From the NCBI GenBank assembly GCA_964437595.1, contig CAYTHO010000007.1:34323-98322 (forward strand): 64,000 nt of DNA. The letters are read 5' to 3'. Each line of letters starts with the position of its first letter. Position 1 is the first letter of the stretch. The position numbers were made by a program, and so were the translations under genes. Origin of the DNA: DSYU01 sp964437595. GTDB lineage: Bacteria > Chloroflexota > Anaerolineae > Anaerolineales > Anaerolineaceae. Below, piece after piece: positions 35,176-44,900 of this stretch. The notes beneath the pieces are model-generated. The model did not search any database. It saw only the letters and a list, made by a program, of their open reading frames with translations, and was not told the origin of the DNA.

Positions 35176-37137
35176 TTGCATACTGCTTCTTTTGCATCAT
35201 CTAATCCGAGTAAATCCGGCCCTGGTAATCGCTCCAACCGCCTGCAGAGCGGGTTGGGGCGCGCGATCGCTTACCTGGGCCGCCACAAGCGCACGGCCTT
35301 TTTTGCATACAGTGCATTGCTGATCTCCACCATAGCCCAATTAATGGTACCTCAAGTGATTCAGGCGATGATGGATGCCTTGACCAACGGAATGGTCGCC
35401 CAACAAATATCCAAAATGCCAGCCCAGGCACTGCCAGAGGCGCTGAAGCAACTGGGCTGGAACATGGAACAGCTCACCCGCTATGCCAACGATTGGAGCG
35501 CCGCACTGCTCTACGCTGGCGGACTGGTGCTTTTGTTTGCCGTCGTCCGCGGCATTTTTGCTTACATTCAAACCTACATGAACGAGCGCGTTGGGCAGAG
35601 CATCGCCTTTGACCTGCGCAATGATCTCTTCGTGAAAATCCAGCATCTGTCCTTCAGCTACCACGACCAGAACCAGACCGGTCAGTTGATGGTGCGAGCC
35701 ACGGATGATGTAGAAAAAGTTCGCATGTTCCTGGCCCAGGGCCTGTTGATGGTCCTTCAAGCCGTTGTTCTGCTCACTGCCGCGCTGATTATCCTCTTCG
35801 CTACTAACTTCAGCCTGACGCTGATCGTTTTGCCCCTGCTGCCATTAGCCATGCTTATATTTATGGCCTTTGGTCGCCTGGTACAGCCCTTGTTTATGGA
35901 AGTGCAGGTGCGGCTCTCAAAGCTAAACACCATTCTGCAGGAGAACCTGGCGGGTATTAAAGTGGTCAAAGCATTCGTTCGCGAGCCAGAGCAGCAAGCC
36001 CGATTCAATGATTCCGCAGATGATTTATTCGGCCAACAGATTAAGGTGGCGCGCATATTTGCGTTTATGTTCCCTGCCATTTTCCTGGTCATCGGCTTGG
36101 GCCAGGCAGCCGTAATGTACTTTGGCGGGCGGCAAATAATCCTGGGAACCCTGACTCTGGGCGAGTGGCAGAAGTTCAGTATGTACCTGATGTTCGTCTT
36201 TTTCCCTTTGGGCATGCTCGGCATGATCATCAACATGATGTCACAGGCTGGAGCCTCCGCCACGCGCATTTTTGAAATTTTGGATGCGAAGAGCGATGTG
36301 ACCGATAAGCCCGACGCGCTCAACCTGCCCACGGTGCGCGGCGCCGTGCGCTTCAACAACGTTTCTTTCCGCTATGTTGGCGGCGGCGACCCGGCGCTGG
36401 ACAGTGTGACCTTCGAAGTGCAGCCGGGGCAGACTGTGGCCCTGCTGGGGGCTACCGGATCCGGGAAAACGTCCATCATCAACCTGGTGCCGCGCTTCTA
36501 TGATGTGTCCTCAGGCTCGGTGCAGATCGACAGTTATGATGTGCGCGATGTTAAACTAGAATCGCTGCGTTCGCAGATCGGGATCGTCTTGCAGGATACG
36601 ACCCTCTTTACCGGTACCATCCGCGACAATATTGCTTTTGGCCGACCAGACGCCAGCCTGGAGGATGTAATTGCTGCGGCTAAGGCTGCGGCTGCCCATG
36701 AATTTATCATGAGCTTCCCGCAGGGCTACGACACCCCGGTGGGCGAGCGTGGCGCCACCCTTTCGGGCGGACAAAAGCAGCGCGTGGCTATTGCTCGCGC
36801 TCTGCTGATGGATCCGCGAATCCTCATCCTGGATGACTCGACCAGCAGCGTCGACACCGTCACCGAGTATGAAATCCAGCAGACCCTAACGCACCTGATG
36901 CAGGGCCGCACCAGTTTTGTGATTGCCCAGCGCATCAGCACGGTACGCAACGCGGACATGATCCTCGTGCTGGATAAAGGAAAAATTGCCGCGCAGGGCC
37001 GCCATGATGACCTGTTGGAAGACAGCGCCATCTACGCCGAAATTTACAGTTCTCAGTTGATCGAAGATACCGGGGCAAACCGCCCGGCAGAGGGCCAGGA
37101 AGGCCCCAGCATCGAAAAGGAGGAATCACATGGGTAG
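35176..37137 (+). CDS. ABC exporter subunit with degenerate ATP site
   Basis: A 653-residue half-transporter: six membrane helices (about 35-345) and a C-terminal ATPase. Walker A GATGSGKT (about 426-433), signature LSGGQKQR, Walker B LILDD. The catalytic Glu is replaced by D554, and the H-loop His by Q585 (VIAQRIST), so its own site should hydrolyse poorly. This marks it as the non-catalytic partner of a heterodimer, as in TmrAB/TM287-288/BmrCD-like pumps. The start is TTG with ribosome site CGGAGG. It overlaps the next gene by eight bases. Likely substrate: drugs, lipids or peptides. Confidence 0.93.
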   Translation: MHTASFASSNPSKSGPGNRSNRLQSGLGRAIAYLGRHKRTAFFAYSALLISTIAQLMVPQVIQAMMDALTNGMVAQQISKMPAQALPEALKQLGWNMEQLTRYANDWSAALLYAGGLVLLFAVVRGIFAYIQTYMNERVGQSIAFDLRNDLFVKIQHLSFSYHDQNQTGQLMVRATDDVEKVRMFLAQGLLMVLQAVVLLTAALIILFATNFSLTLIVLPLLPLAMLIFMAFGRLVQPLFMEVQVRLSKLNTILQENLAGIKVVKAFVREPEQQARFNDSADDLFGQQIKVARIFAFMFPAIFLVIGLGQAAVMYFGGRQIILGTLTLGEWQKFSMYLMFVFFPLGMLGMIINMMSQAGASATRIFEILDAKSDVTDKPDALNLPTVRGAVRFNNVSFRYVGGGDPALDSVTFEVQPGQTVALLGATGSGKTSIINLVPRFYDVSSGSVQIDSYDVRDVKLESLRSQIGIVLQDTTLFTGTIRDNIAFGRPDASLEDVIAAAKAAAAHEFIMSFPQGYDTPVGERGATLSGGQKQRVAIARALLMDPRILILDDSTSSVDTVTEYEIQQTLTHLMQGRTSFVIAQRISTVRNADMILVLDKGKIAAQGRHDDLLEDSAIYAEIYSSQLIEDTGANRPAEGQEGPSIEKEESHG

Positions 37138-39088
37138 AGGAATGGGCGGGCCAATGCACATGCTAGCGCAGGAAGTATCCAAGCCCAAAAACACCTGGGT
37201 GACCCTCTCACGCCTGGGGCGCTACTTCGCCCCATATTTTGGAGTTCTACTGCTTATCCTTGCGTTGATTCTAGGCAGTTCCTATACGAATGTCCTTACC
37301 CCTGAGTTGACCGGACAGGCCGTGGACTGCTACTTTACCCCGGCGCTGGCAACGCGCATGTCCGGGCAAAATATGTCCGGCGCAGCCGCTCAAACAGGCT
37401 GCTGGTTTCCGGCGGCCTCCCCCAACCCCGAAGGCTATATCGCAGGGTTGGGCCGGATCATCCTGGTTATCGTCGGGCTGTCTGTGGCTGGGGCGCTGAT
37501 GAACGGCGTGCTCTCTTACCTGATGAATTGGGCCGGGCAGAAGGTGCTGTTAAATATGCGCAAGCAGGTTTTCGGTCACCTGCACAAACTCTCATTGGGT
37601 TACTATTCTACTCACGAATCCGGCGCAGTGATGAGCCGCATCGTCAACGACATGGACACCCTCCAGCAGGCAGTGAACTTTGTGCTAATCAACCTGCTGA
37701 GCGGCGTGGTGATGATCATCTGGATCGCGATAAAGATGTTCAGCTATAACTGGGCTTACGCGCTGATCAGCATGGCCGTCACCCCGGTGATGATCCTCGC
37801 TACAGTGCTGCTCTCCAACCAGGCCCGCAAAGCCTTCCGCCGCACCCGCGTGGAGATTGGAAAAGTCAACGCGAACCTGGAAGAATCGATTTCCGGGGTA
37901 AGAGAAGTACAGGCCTTTGGCCGCGAGGGTGCCAACATCGCCAGCTTCCGCGAATCCAATGCAGCCAACCGCGATGCCAACATCCGGGCGGTCTCCATCA
38001 CCGCTGCCATGCAACCCACCATGGAGGCTCTCGGCTACGTTTCCATGGCTATCGTCACAATCACTGGCGGATTCCTGCTGCTAGGCGGCGGGACGATGTT
38101 CGGCGCAGAAATTTCACTGGGGCTGGTGATTGCTTTTATCGGTTTTGTGCAGCGCTTCAACCAGCCCATATCGCAGATTGCCCAACTATGGACCAACCTG
38201 CAGTCAGCCATTGCCGGCGCTGAACGCATTTTCGACCTGCTTGATACCGTGCCGGATGTGCAGGATGCCCCCAATGCGCGAGAAATGCCGGCTATTCAGG
38301 GCCGCGTAAGCTTTGAGAACGTCTCCGCACAATACGTACCCGGCGAGCCGGTGTTGAAGGATGTCAGCTTTACTGTTGAGCCCGGGCAAACCATTGCCAT
38401 CGTCGGGCAGACGGGGGCTGGAAAAACAACCATCATCAACCTGCTGCCTCGCTTCTACGATGTGGTGACCGGCAGGATTTGCATTGATGGGATCGATGTA
38501 TCTCAGGTACCTGCTGCCAGCCTGCGCCGCCAGATTGGCATCGTTTTACAGGATACCTTCCTGTTCAGCGACACGGTGATGAACAACATCCGCTTTGGGC
38601 GTCCAGAGGCCAGCGAAGAAGAGGTTATCGAAGCTGCCAAACTGACTCACGCGGATGACTTCATCCGGCGCATGCCGCAGGGGTACAACACGATTTTGGG
38701 CGAGCACGGGGCGGGCCTCAGCCAGGGCCAGCGCCAGCTAATCGCCATTGCCCGCGCCGCACTGGCCAATCCCCGCATCCTCATCCTAGATGAGGCCACC
38801 TCCAGCGTCGACACACGCACTGAACGCCAAATCCAGTCTGCGCTAGAAAGCCTGCTGAAAGGCCGCACCAGCTTCGTTATCGCCCACCGCCTGAGCACCA
38901 TCCGCAGTGCTGACCAGGTGTTGGTCATCGAAGATGGCCGCATCGTCGAGCGCGGTACGCACGCTGCGCTCCTTGCACAAAAAGGTGTGTACCACGGTCT
39001 CTACATGCGCCAGTTCCGCAAAGAAGAAACGGAGAATGGCAATAGAAATGGACAGGTTAAGGATCTGCTTAAGGGAGTTACTGGATGA
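37130..39088 (+). CDS. ABC exporter subunit with canonical ATP site
   Basis: A 652-residue half-transporter. Six membrane helices lie between about 30 and 345, with a long loop between helices 1 and 2 that contains two cysteines (CYFTPALATR and GCWFP). The ATPase has Walker A GQTGAGKTT, Walker B with catalytic E555 (LILDEATSS) and H586 (VIAHRLSTI), but a modified signature LSQGQRQ. It complements the preceding subunit: the intact site is made from this Walker A/B and the partner's LSGGQ. The Gly/Met-rich N-terminus (MGRGMGGPMHM) is a common feature of this subfamily. Confidence 0.94.
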   Translation: MGRGMGGPMHMLAQEVSKPKNTWVTLSRLGRYFAPYFGVLLLILALILGSSYTNVLTPELTGQAVDCYFTPALATRMSGQNMSGAAAQTGCWFPAASPNPEGYIAGLGRIILVIVGLSVAGALMNGVLSYLMNWAGQKVLLNMRKQVFGHLHKLSLGYYSTHESGAVMSRIVNDMDTLQQAVNFVLINLLSGVVMIIWIAIKMFSYNWAYALISMAVTPVMILATVLLSNQARKAFRRTRVEIGKVNANLEESISGVREVQAFGREGANIASFRESNAANRDANIRAVSITAAMQPTMEALGYVSMAIVTITGGFLLLGGGTMFGAEISLGLVIAFIGFVQRFNQPISQIAQLWTNLQSAIAGAERIFDLLDTVPDVQDAPNAREMPAIQGRVSFENVSAQYVPGEPVLKDVSFTVEPGQTIAIVGQTGAGKTTIINLLPRFYDVVTGRICIDGIDVSQVPAASLRRQIGIVLQDTFLFSDTVMNNIRFGRPEASEEEVIEAAKLTHADDFIRRMPQGYNTILGEHGAGLSQGQRQLIAIARAALANPRILILDEATSSVDTRTERQIQSALESLLKGRTSFVIAHRLSTIRSADQVLVIEDGRIVERGTHAALLAQKGVYHGLYMRQFRKEETENGNRNGQVKDLLKGVTG

Positions 39089-39119
39089 ACGGTGACTGTT
39101 CATAGATAACGTCCATGAG

Positions 39120-39147
39120 AGTGCGCGGAGCGTTGGCCTCGCGCACT
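39120..39147. terminator. Hairpin between convergent genes
   Basis: AGTGCGCG and CGCGCACT pair around a short loop, extended by AG/CT with a bulged G, followed by TTTGATT on the plus strand. It lies after the exporter operon and before the stop of the DUF4386-like gene. Confidence 0.65.
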
Positions 39148-39201
39148 TTGATTGACTCAGTATCTAGCCATAGATCAAAGAACAGGTCAATCCGGGGACT
39201 T

Positions 39202-39930
39202 TTAAACAGCTGGCTCGGATAGGGCGCTGCCAGCACCGACCCTCAACAATCTCACCGCCAGGCTCCCTGTTGCCAGGATCGAAAGCACCCCACCAGCCAT
39301 GGATGGGATATCAATCAGCGCCGGGATGTGCAAGACAACGCCAGGTCCAATGATCAGGCACAGAGCGCCGCTGATCGCAAACAGAGCGCCCGGAGTGCGC
39401 AACTGACCCGTCTTCCACAATAACAGGCCGTAAATGAGGCAAGGAAAGCCCAGCAAGAAATATGAAAATTGGTCGAACATGATCAGTGTAGACTGCGAAT
39501 TTATCTGGATCAGGTGCCGCAGCAGAGTGGTAGCAACAATATACACTTGCGGATCATTCATCTGCTCAATAAGCACAGGAACCACAATGAGTTGGGATAA
39601 ATAAGAGAACAGCGCCAGAATCGCGTATAGGGGCACAAAAGCCAGCCCGATGGCAGTCCATCCCGGGTGTTCTTCTTTCAGCATTCCGTATAGGCTGCCG
39701 AAAAGCATTACATTGAGCAACGTAAGGACGAGTGCGTTGATATACGTTGCTGAATAGAAAAACCAGTGTGCTTCCCTGGCAAATTCCAATGCCTGTTCAA
39801 AAGCATTTAAAGAACCATACATCATATTGACGCCAATCATCTGCACGAGCCAGATCAGGGTAAAGATTACCAGCAGCCCCGCCAGTATTCCCGTCAAACT
39901 GCGGGTACCCGCATTTAAAGATGATTTCAT
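39202..39930 (-). CDS. DUF4386-like membrane protein
   Basis: A 242-residue protein with about six to seven hydrophobic segments (for example GILAGLLVIFTLIWLVQMIG and ALVLTLLNVMLFGSLYGML). The style matches the DUF4386 family of small integral membrane proteins with no known function. It is the second gene of an operon with the TetR regulator 20 bases upstream, so its expression is probably under that repressor. A role in drug or membrane stress is possible from context only. Confidence 0.75.
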   Translation of the reverse strand: MKSSLNAGTRSLTGILAGLLVIFTLIWLVQMIGVNMMYGSLNAFEQALEFAREAHWFFYSATYINALVLTLLNVMLFGSLYGMLKEEHPGWTAIGLAFVPLYAILALFSYLSQLIVVPVLIEQMNDPQVYIVATTLLRHLIQINSQSTLIMFDQFSYFLLGFPCLIYGLLLWKTGQLRTPGALFAISGALCLIIGPGVVLHIPALIDIPSMAGGVLSILATGSLAVRLLRVGAGSALSEPAV

Positions 39931-39950
39931 AATCGAGCCCTCCGCATTTC

Positions 39951-40490
39951 CTATATATCAACCCCTGCCAGTTTCAAAAAAAGCGAAACGTTCTGCTGTA
40001 AATCTTCTCGCAGCAGTGGTGGAAAAACCGAATAACACCCAACCAGTAGCGCGTTGAAAAGGCTGGCAAGGCTATTGGCTTGTAAGCTGTCATTATTAAC
40101 TCTCTGAAACCATCTCCTCGCAGTGTCTATACGCAGTTCGTCTATCCGCTGCACATAAGCCCGCACTGGCTCATCCTGCAGCGCCCATGAGCGTATGGCG
40201 ATTTCCACAGCAGGAGATTCGTTGGTTAAAATTGTGAGAAAACGCGAAAATATCTGCTCTGGCCCTTCCGCGCTTTCCGCAAATGCAATTATCCGACTTG
40301 TATACTGCTGCTCCCAAAATTCAAGCAGCGCAATCTTAAAATCCTCAAAATTCTTAAAGTGATGATAAAACGATCCCTTGGTCACCTTCAGCTTCCGCGT
40401 GAGCGCATCGATTGTGAGTCCCGACACCCCTTCTACAGCTAACGATTCCAATCCGATTGCTAGCCAATCAGTTCGAGATATACGTGACAT
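39951..40490 (-). CDS. TetR-family transcriptional regulator
   Basis: A 179-residue repressor. The HTH is clear (GVSGLTIDALTRKLKVTKGSFYHHFKN, about 19-45), with a C-terminal helical sensor domain. The start ATG has a strong ribosome site (TAAGGAGCTCTT). Two identical-arm palindromes lie inside and just after its own promoter, so it very likely represses itself and the DUF4386-like gene. Confidence 0.94.
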   Translation of the reverse strand: MSRISRTDWLAIGLESLAVEGVSGLTIDALTRKLKVTKGSFYHHFKNFEDFKIALLEFWEQQYTSRIIAFAESAEGPEQIFSRFLTILTNESPAVEIAIRSWALQDEPVRAYVQRIDELRIDTARRWFQRVNNDSLQANSLASLFNALLVGCYSVFPPLLREDLQQNVSLFLKLAGVDI

Positions 40491-40503
40491 AAGAGCTCCT
40501 TAA

Positions 40504-40524
40504 AATACCATACGGTATGGTATT
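40504..40524. promoter_or_regulatory. TetR operator, proximal copy
   Basis: A perfect inverted repeat with arms AATACCATAC and GTATGGTATT around one base, 14 bases before the regulator start codon, downstream of the -10 box and across the expected start site. Confidence 0.88.
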
Positions 40525-40527
40525 CAA

Positions 40528-40556
40528 ATAATACCATACCGTATGGTATTTTTCAA
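40528..40556 (-). promoter_or_regulatory. Promoter of the tetR-DUF4386 operon
   Basis: On the minus strand TTGAAA (40551-40556) and TATTAT (40528-40533) are separated by 17 bases. The distal operator fills the spacer. Confidence 0.8.
40530..40550. promoter_or_regulatory. TetR operator, distal copy
   Basis: Same arms as the proximal copy (AATACCATAC / GTATGGTATT) with a different central base. Centres are 26 bases apart. It fills the space between the -35 and -10 boxes. Confidence 0.88.
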
Positions 40557-40605
40557 GGTTGGATGATCATCTTAAACCGTGTTCATCATACGGTACATCA
40601 TCATA

Positions 40606-41019
40606 TCAACTATGATTAACTGCTGTTCCTCCTACATGGTTTTCTTCAACCAAATCAGGCAGGCAGTCCATGTACCGTTTCAATAATTCCACCACGCAGT
40701 TTCCAGAAGCGTGCTTATTTAGAAAGCCATCCGCCCCGCCAGATAATGCTCTTTTTTCATCTTCTGTGTCCAGGCTCATCACAATAACAACAGGTTGGTG
40801 CTCGTAACGGCGCAATTCAGCGCGCAGGCGGACGATGTCCAGGCCAGGCAGGTTCCAGTCTAGCAAAAGCATATCCGGTCGAAATTTCGCGATGCATTCA
40901 ATCACCTGGTCCGCGTTGCCAACCTCGCAGATCTCCGGAATGCCAAGTTTTCGTCTCAGTAAAAGCCCCAGTGCAGATAGCACCACTACATCTGCGTCGG
41001 CTAAAAGAACACGCTTCAT
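40606..41019 (-). CDS. Receiver-only response regulator
   Basis: A 137-residue CheY-like protein: acidic pocket DAD (8-10), phospho-acceptor D54 (LLLDWNLPG) and the conserved Lys in GFLNKHAS. No output domain follows, only a short tail of about 30 residues. The ribosome site is GGGAGGTTGG. It may act through protein contacts or a phosphorelay. Partner not evident, though a kinase and a NarL-type regulator lie close by on the same strand. Confidence 0.9.
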   Translation of the reverse strand: MKRVLLADADVVVLSALGLLLRRKLGIPEICEVGNADQVIECIAKFRPDMLLLDWNLPGLDIVRLRAELRRYEHQPVVIVMSLDTEDEKRALSGGADGFLNKHASGNCVVELLKRYMDCLPDLVEENHVGGTAVNHS

Positions 41020-41127
41020 CCAACCTCCCAGATTAACTGAATCCCCATGCTCAGTATAGGGAGCGATTCGACGCCGCTAAACAAACCCAGGTCAGGGTTC
41101 CTGCTGGTCATTCAACAGGTTTTTATA

Positions 41128-41143
41128 CTGTCCGATCGGACAG
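41128..41143. promoter_or_regulatory. Orphan palindrome upstream of the receiver gene
   Basis: CTGTCCGATCGGACAG is a perfect 16-base palindrome in the 283-base gap between two response-regulator genes. It is flanked by an ATA / AGTAT partial continuation. It looks like a dimeric repressor operator, about 110 bases before the receiver gene start. No matching regulator is recognised beside it. Confidence 0.5.
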
Positions 41144-41302
41144 CAGTATGATTTGAAACACATAGAGCGAGAGGATCTTTTGAATCTTACGATCGACTGG
41201 AGCGGTCGCCATCAGCATAAGATACGGAATGGGAACCGTATTCCACGAGACCTCTACACAACACTTGTCAATCCCAGCCATACCCCTCGATACCAGGAAG
41301 TG

Positions 41303-41941
41303 TTAATCCACCAGATGCTGCTGTAACGCCAGCGTCACCGCCTCTACGCGGCTTTCTACGCCCAGCTTCATGAAAATATTGCTGATATGAAACTTTACTG
41401 TACCCAGGCTAATGAACAGCTTTTCGGCAATTTCGCTGTTGCTCAATCCCTTCACCATTAAACACAACACCTCGCGCTCGCGGTCGGTGAGATCATTAGC
41501 CGGCGTAGCGCGGATCACCGACTGTGCTAGCACCTCGGTTGCTTCCGGTGAAAGCGTCATCTTGCCCGCCTTTGCGGCACGGATGGCCCGGGCCAGGTCG
41601 CTGGCAGTGACATTCTTCAGTAGATAGCCAATTGCACCGGCCTGAAGCGCCCCCTGCACCAGATTTTCCTCGCGGAAGCTGGTCAGCGCGATGACTTTTA
41701 TGCCAGGATAGTGCTGGTGAATCTGGCGGATGGCGGCGATACCGCCTTGACCGGGCATCATCAGATCCATTAAAACCACATCAGGATGATGCAGCCCACA
41801 TAACTGGACGGCTTCTTCACCACTTTCTGCTTCGGAAACCAAATCCATATCGGCATTGACCATTAAGAATTTGCTCAACCCGCTGCGGACAACAGAATGA
41901 TCGTCCACAATCATCACCCGGATTTTCTCTTCTTCGGTCAT
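41303..41941 (-). CDS. NarL/FixJ-type response regulator
   Basis: A 212-residue regulator: receiver with phospho-acceptor D59 (VVLMDLMMPG), then a LuxR-type HTH (LTDREREVLCLMVKGLSNSE, then LFISLGTVKFHISNIFMKL). It overlaps the histidine-kinase gene by four bases, so the two form one two-component system. Targets unknown. Confidence 0.95.
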   Translation of the reverse strand: MTEEEKIRVMIVDDHSVVRSGLSKFLMVNADMDLVSEAESGEEAVQLCGLHHPDVVLMDLMMPGQGGIAAIRQIHQHYPGIKVIALTSFREENLVQGALQAGAIGYLLKNVTASDLARAIRAAKAGKMTLSPEATEVLAQSVIRATPANDLTDREREVLCLMVKGLSNSEIAEKLFISLGTVKFHISNIFMKLGVESRVEAVTLALQQHLVD

Positions 41942-44900
41942 CCCAGCTCCTTTGTTTTGTTCTCGTTCCAGTTAACTTCCACCAGCGTGCCCTTGCCACG
42001 CTGGCTCAGAATGGTCAGGTCCGCGCCGATGCCTTCCGCCCGCTCGCGCATTATGCGCATGCCCATACTGGTGGGTCGCACAGCCGCTGCATCAAAACCG
42101 ACCCCGTTATCACGGATGGAAAGCAGCAGGCCAGCCGGACTCATCTGCAGATCAATGCATACCCGGGTGGCTCTGGCGTGTTTGACGATATTGTTCAGCG
42201 CTTCCTGCGAAATACGGTAAAGCGCCACCTGTACATCTGGCGGAAAGCTGCGCTGGCCACTGGCGTTCAAATCCACCGACAGGCGCGTCCGGCCAATCAC
42301 GGCATCGGTAAGCTGGCGCAGCAGGTCCTCAAACCGGGCCTGGGTCAGCGCCGCGGGGCGCAGCTCCAGCAGCAGGGTGCGCATTTCCGCCAGCGCGCCG
42401 CGGGTCAAGTGGCGCAAGTCTTCAGTACTGCGCCGCGCTTCACCTGGATCCACCGTCCATAGATCCGGCAGCACCTCGGCTGTGATACTGGCAGAAAAGA
42501 GCGTTTGGGTTACCGCATCGTGCAGATCGCGCGCCAGGCGGCTGCGTTCAGCTATCACCGCCTCCTCGGCAGCTTTCTGCGCCAGGGCTGCTTCTGCCTT
42601 TTCGCGCTGCTCGATTTCCTCCTGCAAGCGCTCGTTCGCCTGCCTTAAGCTGGTGGTGCGGTGCGCGACCAATTCTTCCAGGCGGCGGTTCTGCACGTTC
42701 ACGTTCATCAGGTAAGCCTGGATGCCAAGAAATACTGCCAAAATCAGGAAGATACTGCCGCATATTTGGAACCAGCGCGTCTCCCAGAACGGCGCGGCGA
42801 CATAGATGGGAATCGCCACCGCGTCCTCATTCCAGACCCCATCGTTGTTCGATCCACGTACGCGAAATACATAGCTGCCGCTGGGCAGGTTGGTATAACT
42901 GGCGTAGCGACCAAAATCGGCACGCACCCAATCTTTGTCCATGCCATCCAGCTTATAGAGAAGCTCGTTTTGCTGAGGAATATGGAAATCCAGCGCCACA
43001 AATTCGAAGGTGACAAAGTCCTGGCGGTAGGCCAACTGGATCTCGGTTTTCCCGCTGAGGTCCGCTGCCACCGGCTGGTTATAGATGCGGAATCCGGTAA
43101 CCGCGACCGGAGGTGGAAATGGGTTGTTCTGGATCTCCTCCGGTTTAAAGGCGCTAATCCCGCTCACACCGCCAAAGTACATCGTCCCATCACGGGCGCG
43201 CAGGCAGGAGCGGGGTCGAAATTCATTGCCCTGCAGCCCATCGCGGGCATCGAAAGTGCGGAACTCTGCCAGCGATGGATCATATCGAGTAATTCCCGCA
43301 TTCGAACTCACCCACAAACGATTCTGATCATCCACCAGAATGCAGTAAACGTTATTACTCGACAATCCATCTTCAACCCGGTAATGGGTGAACTTTTGTG
43401 TTTTCGAATCGAAGTGATCGAGCCCACGCCCGGTGGCAAACCATAATTCGCCGTTCTGATCCTTGTTGATATGGAGGATCGTGTTATCGCCGAGGCTGGA
43501 TAACTGATCGTCCATGCTCTGGAATCGGGTATAGGTTACTTTGTTCAAATCCACCGTTTTGAGATCCAGCCTGAAAAGCCCCGTGCCCTGCGTCCCGAAC
43601 CAGAGTGTATCGGGGCGTTCCAGAAACAAATCGGTTCCTGGGCCTGCCTCCGGAATCTCCATGTGGATGAAGCGCTGGTTCTGACGATCAAACCAGTCTA
43701 ACCCATTATTAGTGCTGACCCACAACCTCCCTCCGGCATCCTCAATCAGGTCATTAACCTGATGGGTTGAAAGATCGTCCGTCTGCTGCAGCACGTAATA
43801 ATAGCGCGCAAAAATACCGGTGGCAGGATTGAACTGCGCCAGTCCATCCGGCGTTCCAACCCATAAATCGCCGTACCGATCGATAAATAGAGCGGTATAG
43901 GTATTGGCGCGCTCGTTAAACGGGTTGTTCTCGTAGTTGACATAATGACCAAAGGTAGCACTTTTCGGGACGTATCGATCCAGCCCGAAACCATACGTTC
44001 CTACCCATACATTCCCTTGCAGGTCTTCAACGAGAGGGCCAATCGAATTCCCTGCCAGGCTCAAGGGCTGCCCAGGGTTGTTGCGGTACAGTTGAAAGCG
44101 CTGCACAAATGGGTTGATTTTATTCAATCCACCGGCTGCCGCTCCAAACCATAATACGCCGGTGCGATCCTGCCAGATGGACCAGATATTGTTGCTACTC
44201 ATGCTGAATCGGTCATATGGATCATTGCGGTAGTGCAGAAAACCTTGCGAACCCATATTGGGATCCAGGCGGTCCACTCCTCTGCCCCATGTCCCAATCC
44301 ACAGCGCGCCAGAGGTATCCAGCATCAGAGACATCACATCATTGGACCCCAAGCTGGTCGGGTCCTCCGCATCGTATAAGAAACGCGTCACCTGCCCGGT
44401 GCTTGTGTCTAGCCGGTTCAGGCCGCTGCCCTGCAGGTTATACCCCCCGGTTCCCACCCAAAGCACACCGTTTGCATCCACAGCCAGCGCTGAAATGGTG
44501 TTACTGCTGATGGTATTGGTATTATCGGACTCATAGCGATAATGAGTCACCTGGCCCGTCTGGGGATCAAAGCGATCAAGGCCCTCGCCCTCCACGCCAA
44601 AACCACCGGTGCCAATCCATAAGAAGCCATCCGGTCCAGATACGATGGAAGCGATATTATCACTAATCAGCGCATCAGGGCGGGTGGGGTCCGCCCGGTA
44701 GTGACGGAACACATTTGCCTGCGCATCGAAAAGATTGAGGCCACCACCTTGCGTCCCGGCCCACAGCCTGCCCTGCGCGTCTACGTGCAACGCGGTAACG
44801 GTGTTGCTGCTCAGGCTGCCGGGTTGATCATTGTTATGTAGATAACGGGCGAATACCCCACTGCTTGGATCATAGCGGTTCAGGCCACCGCCGAGCGTAC

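Noticed and set aside
42661..43446. A 261-codon open frame opposite the sensor kinase
   Set aside because: It lies entirely against the propeller/Y_Y_Y region and shows no domain or ribosome site.
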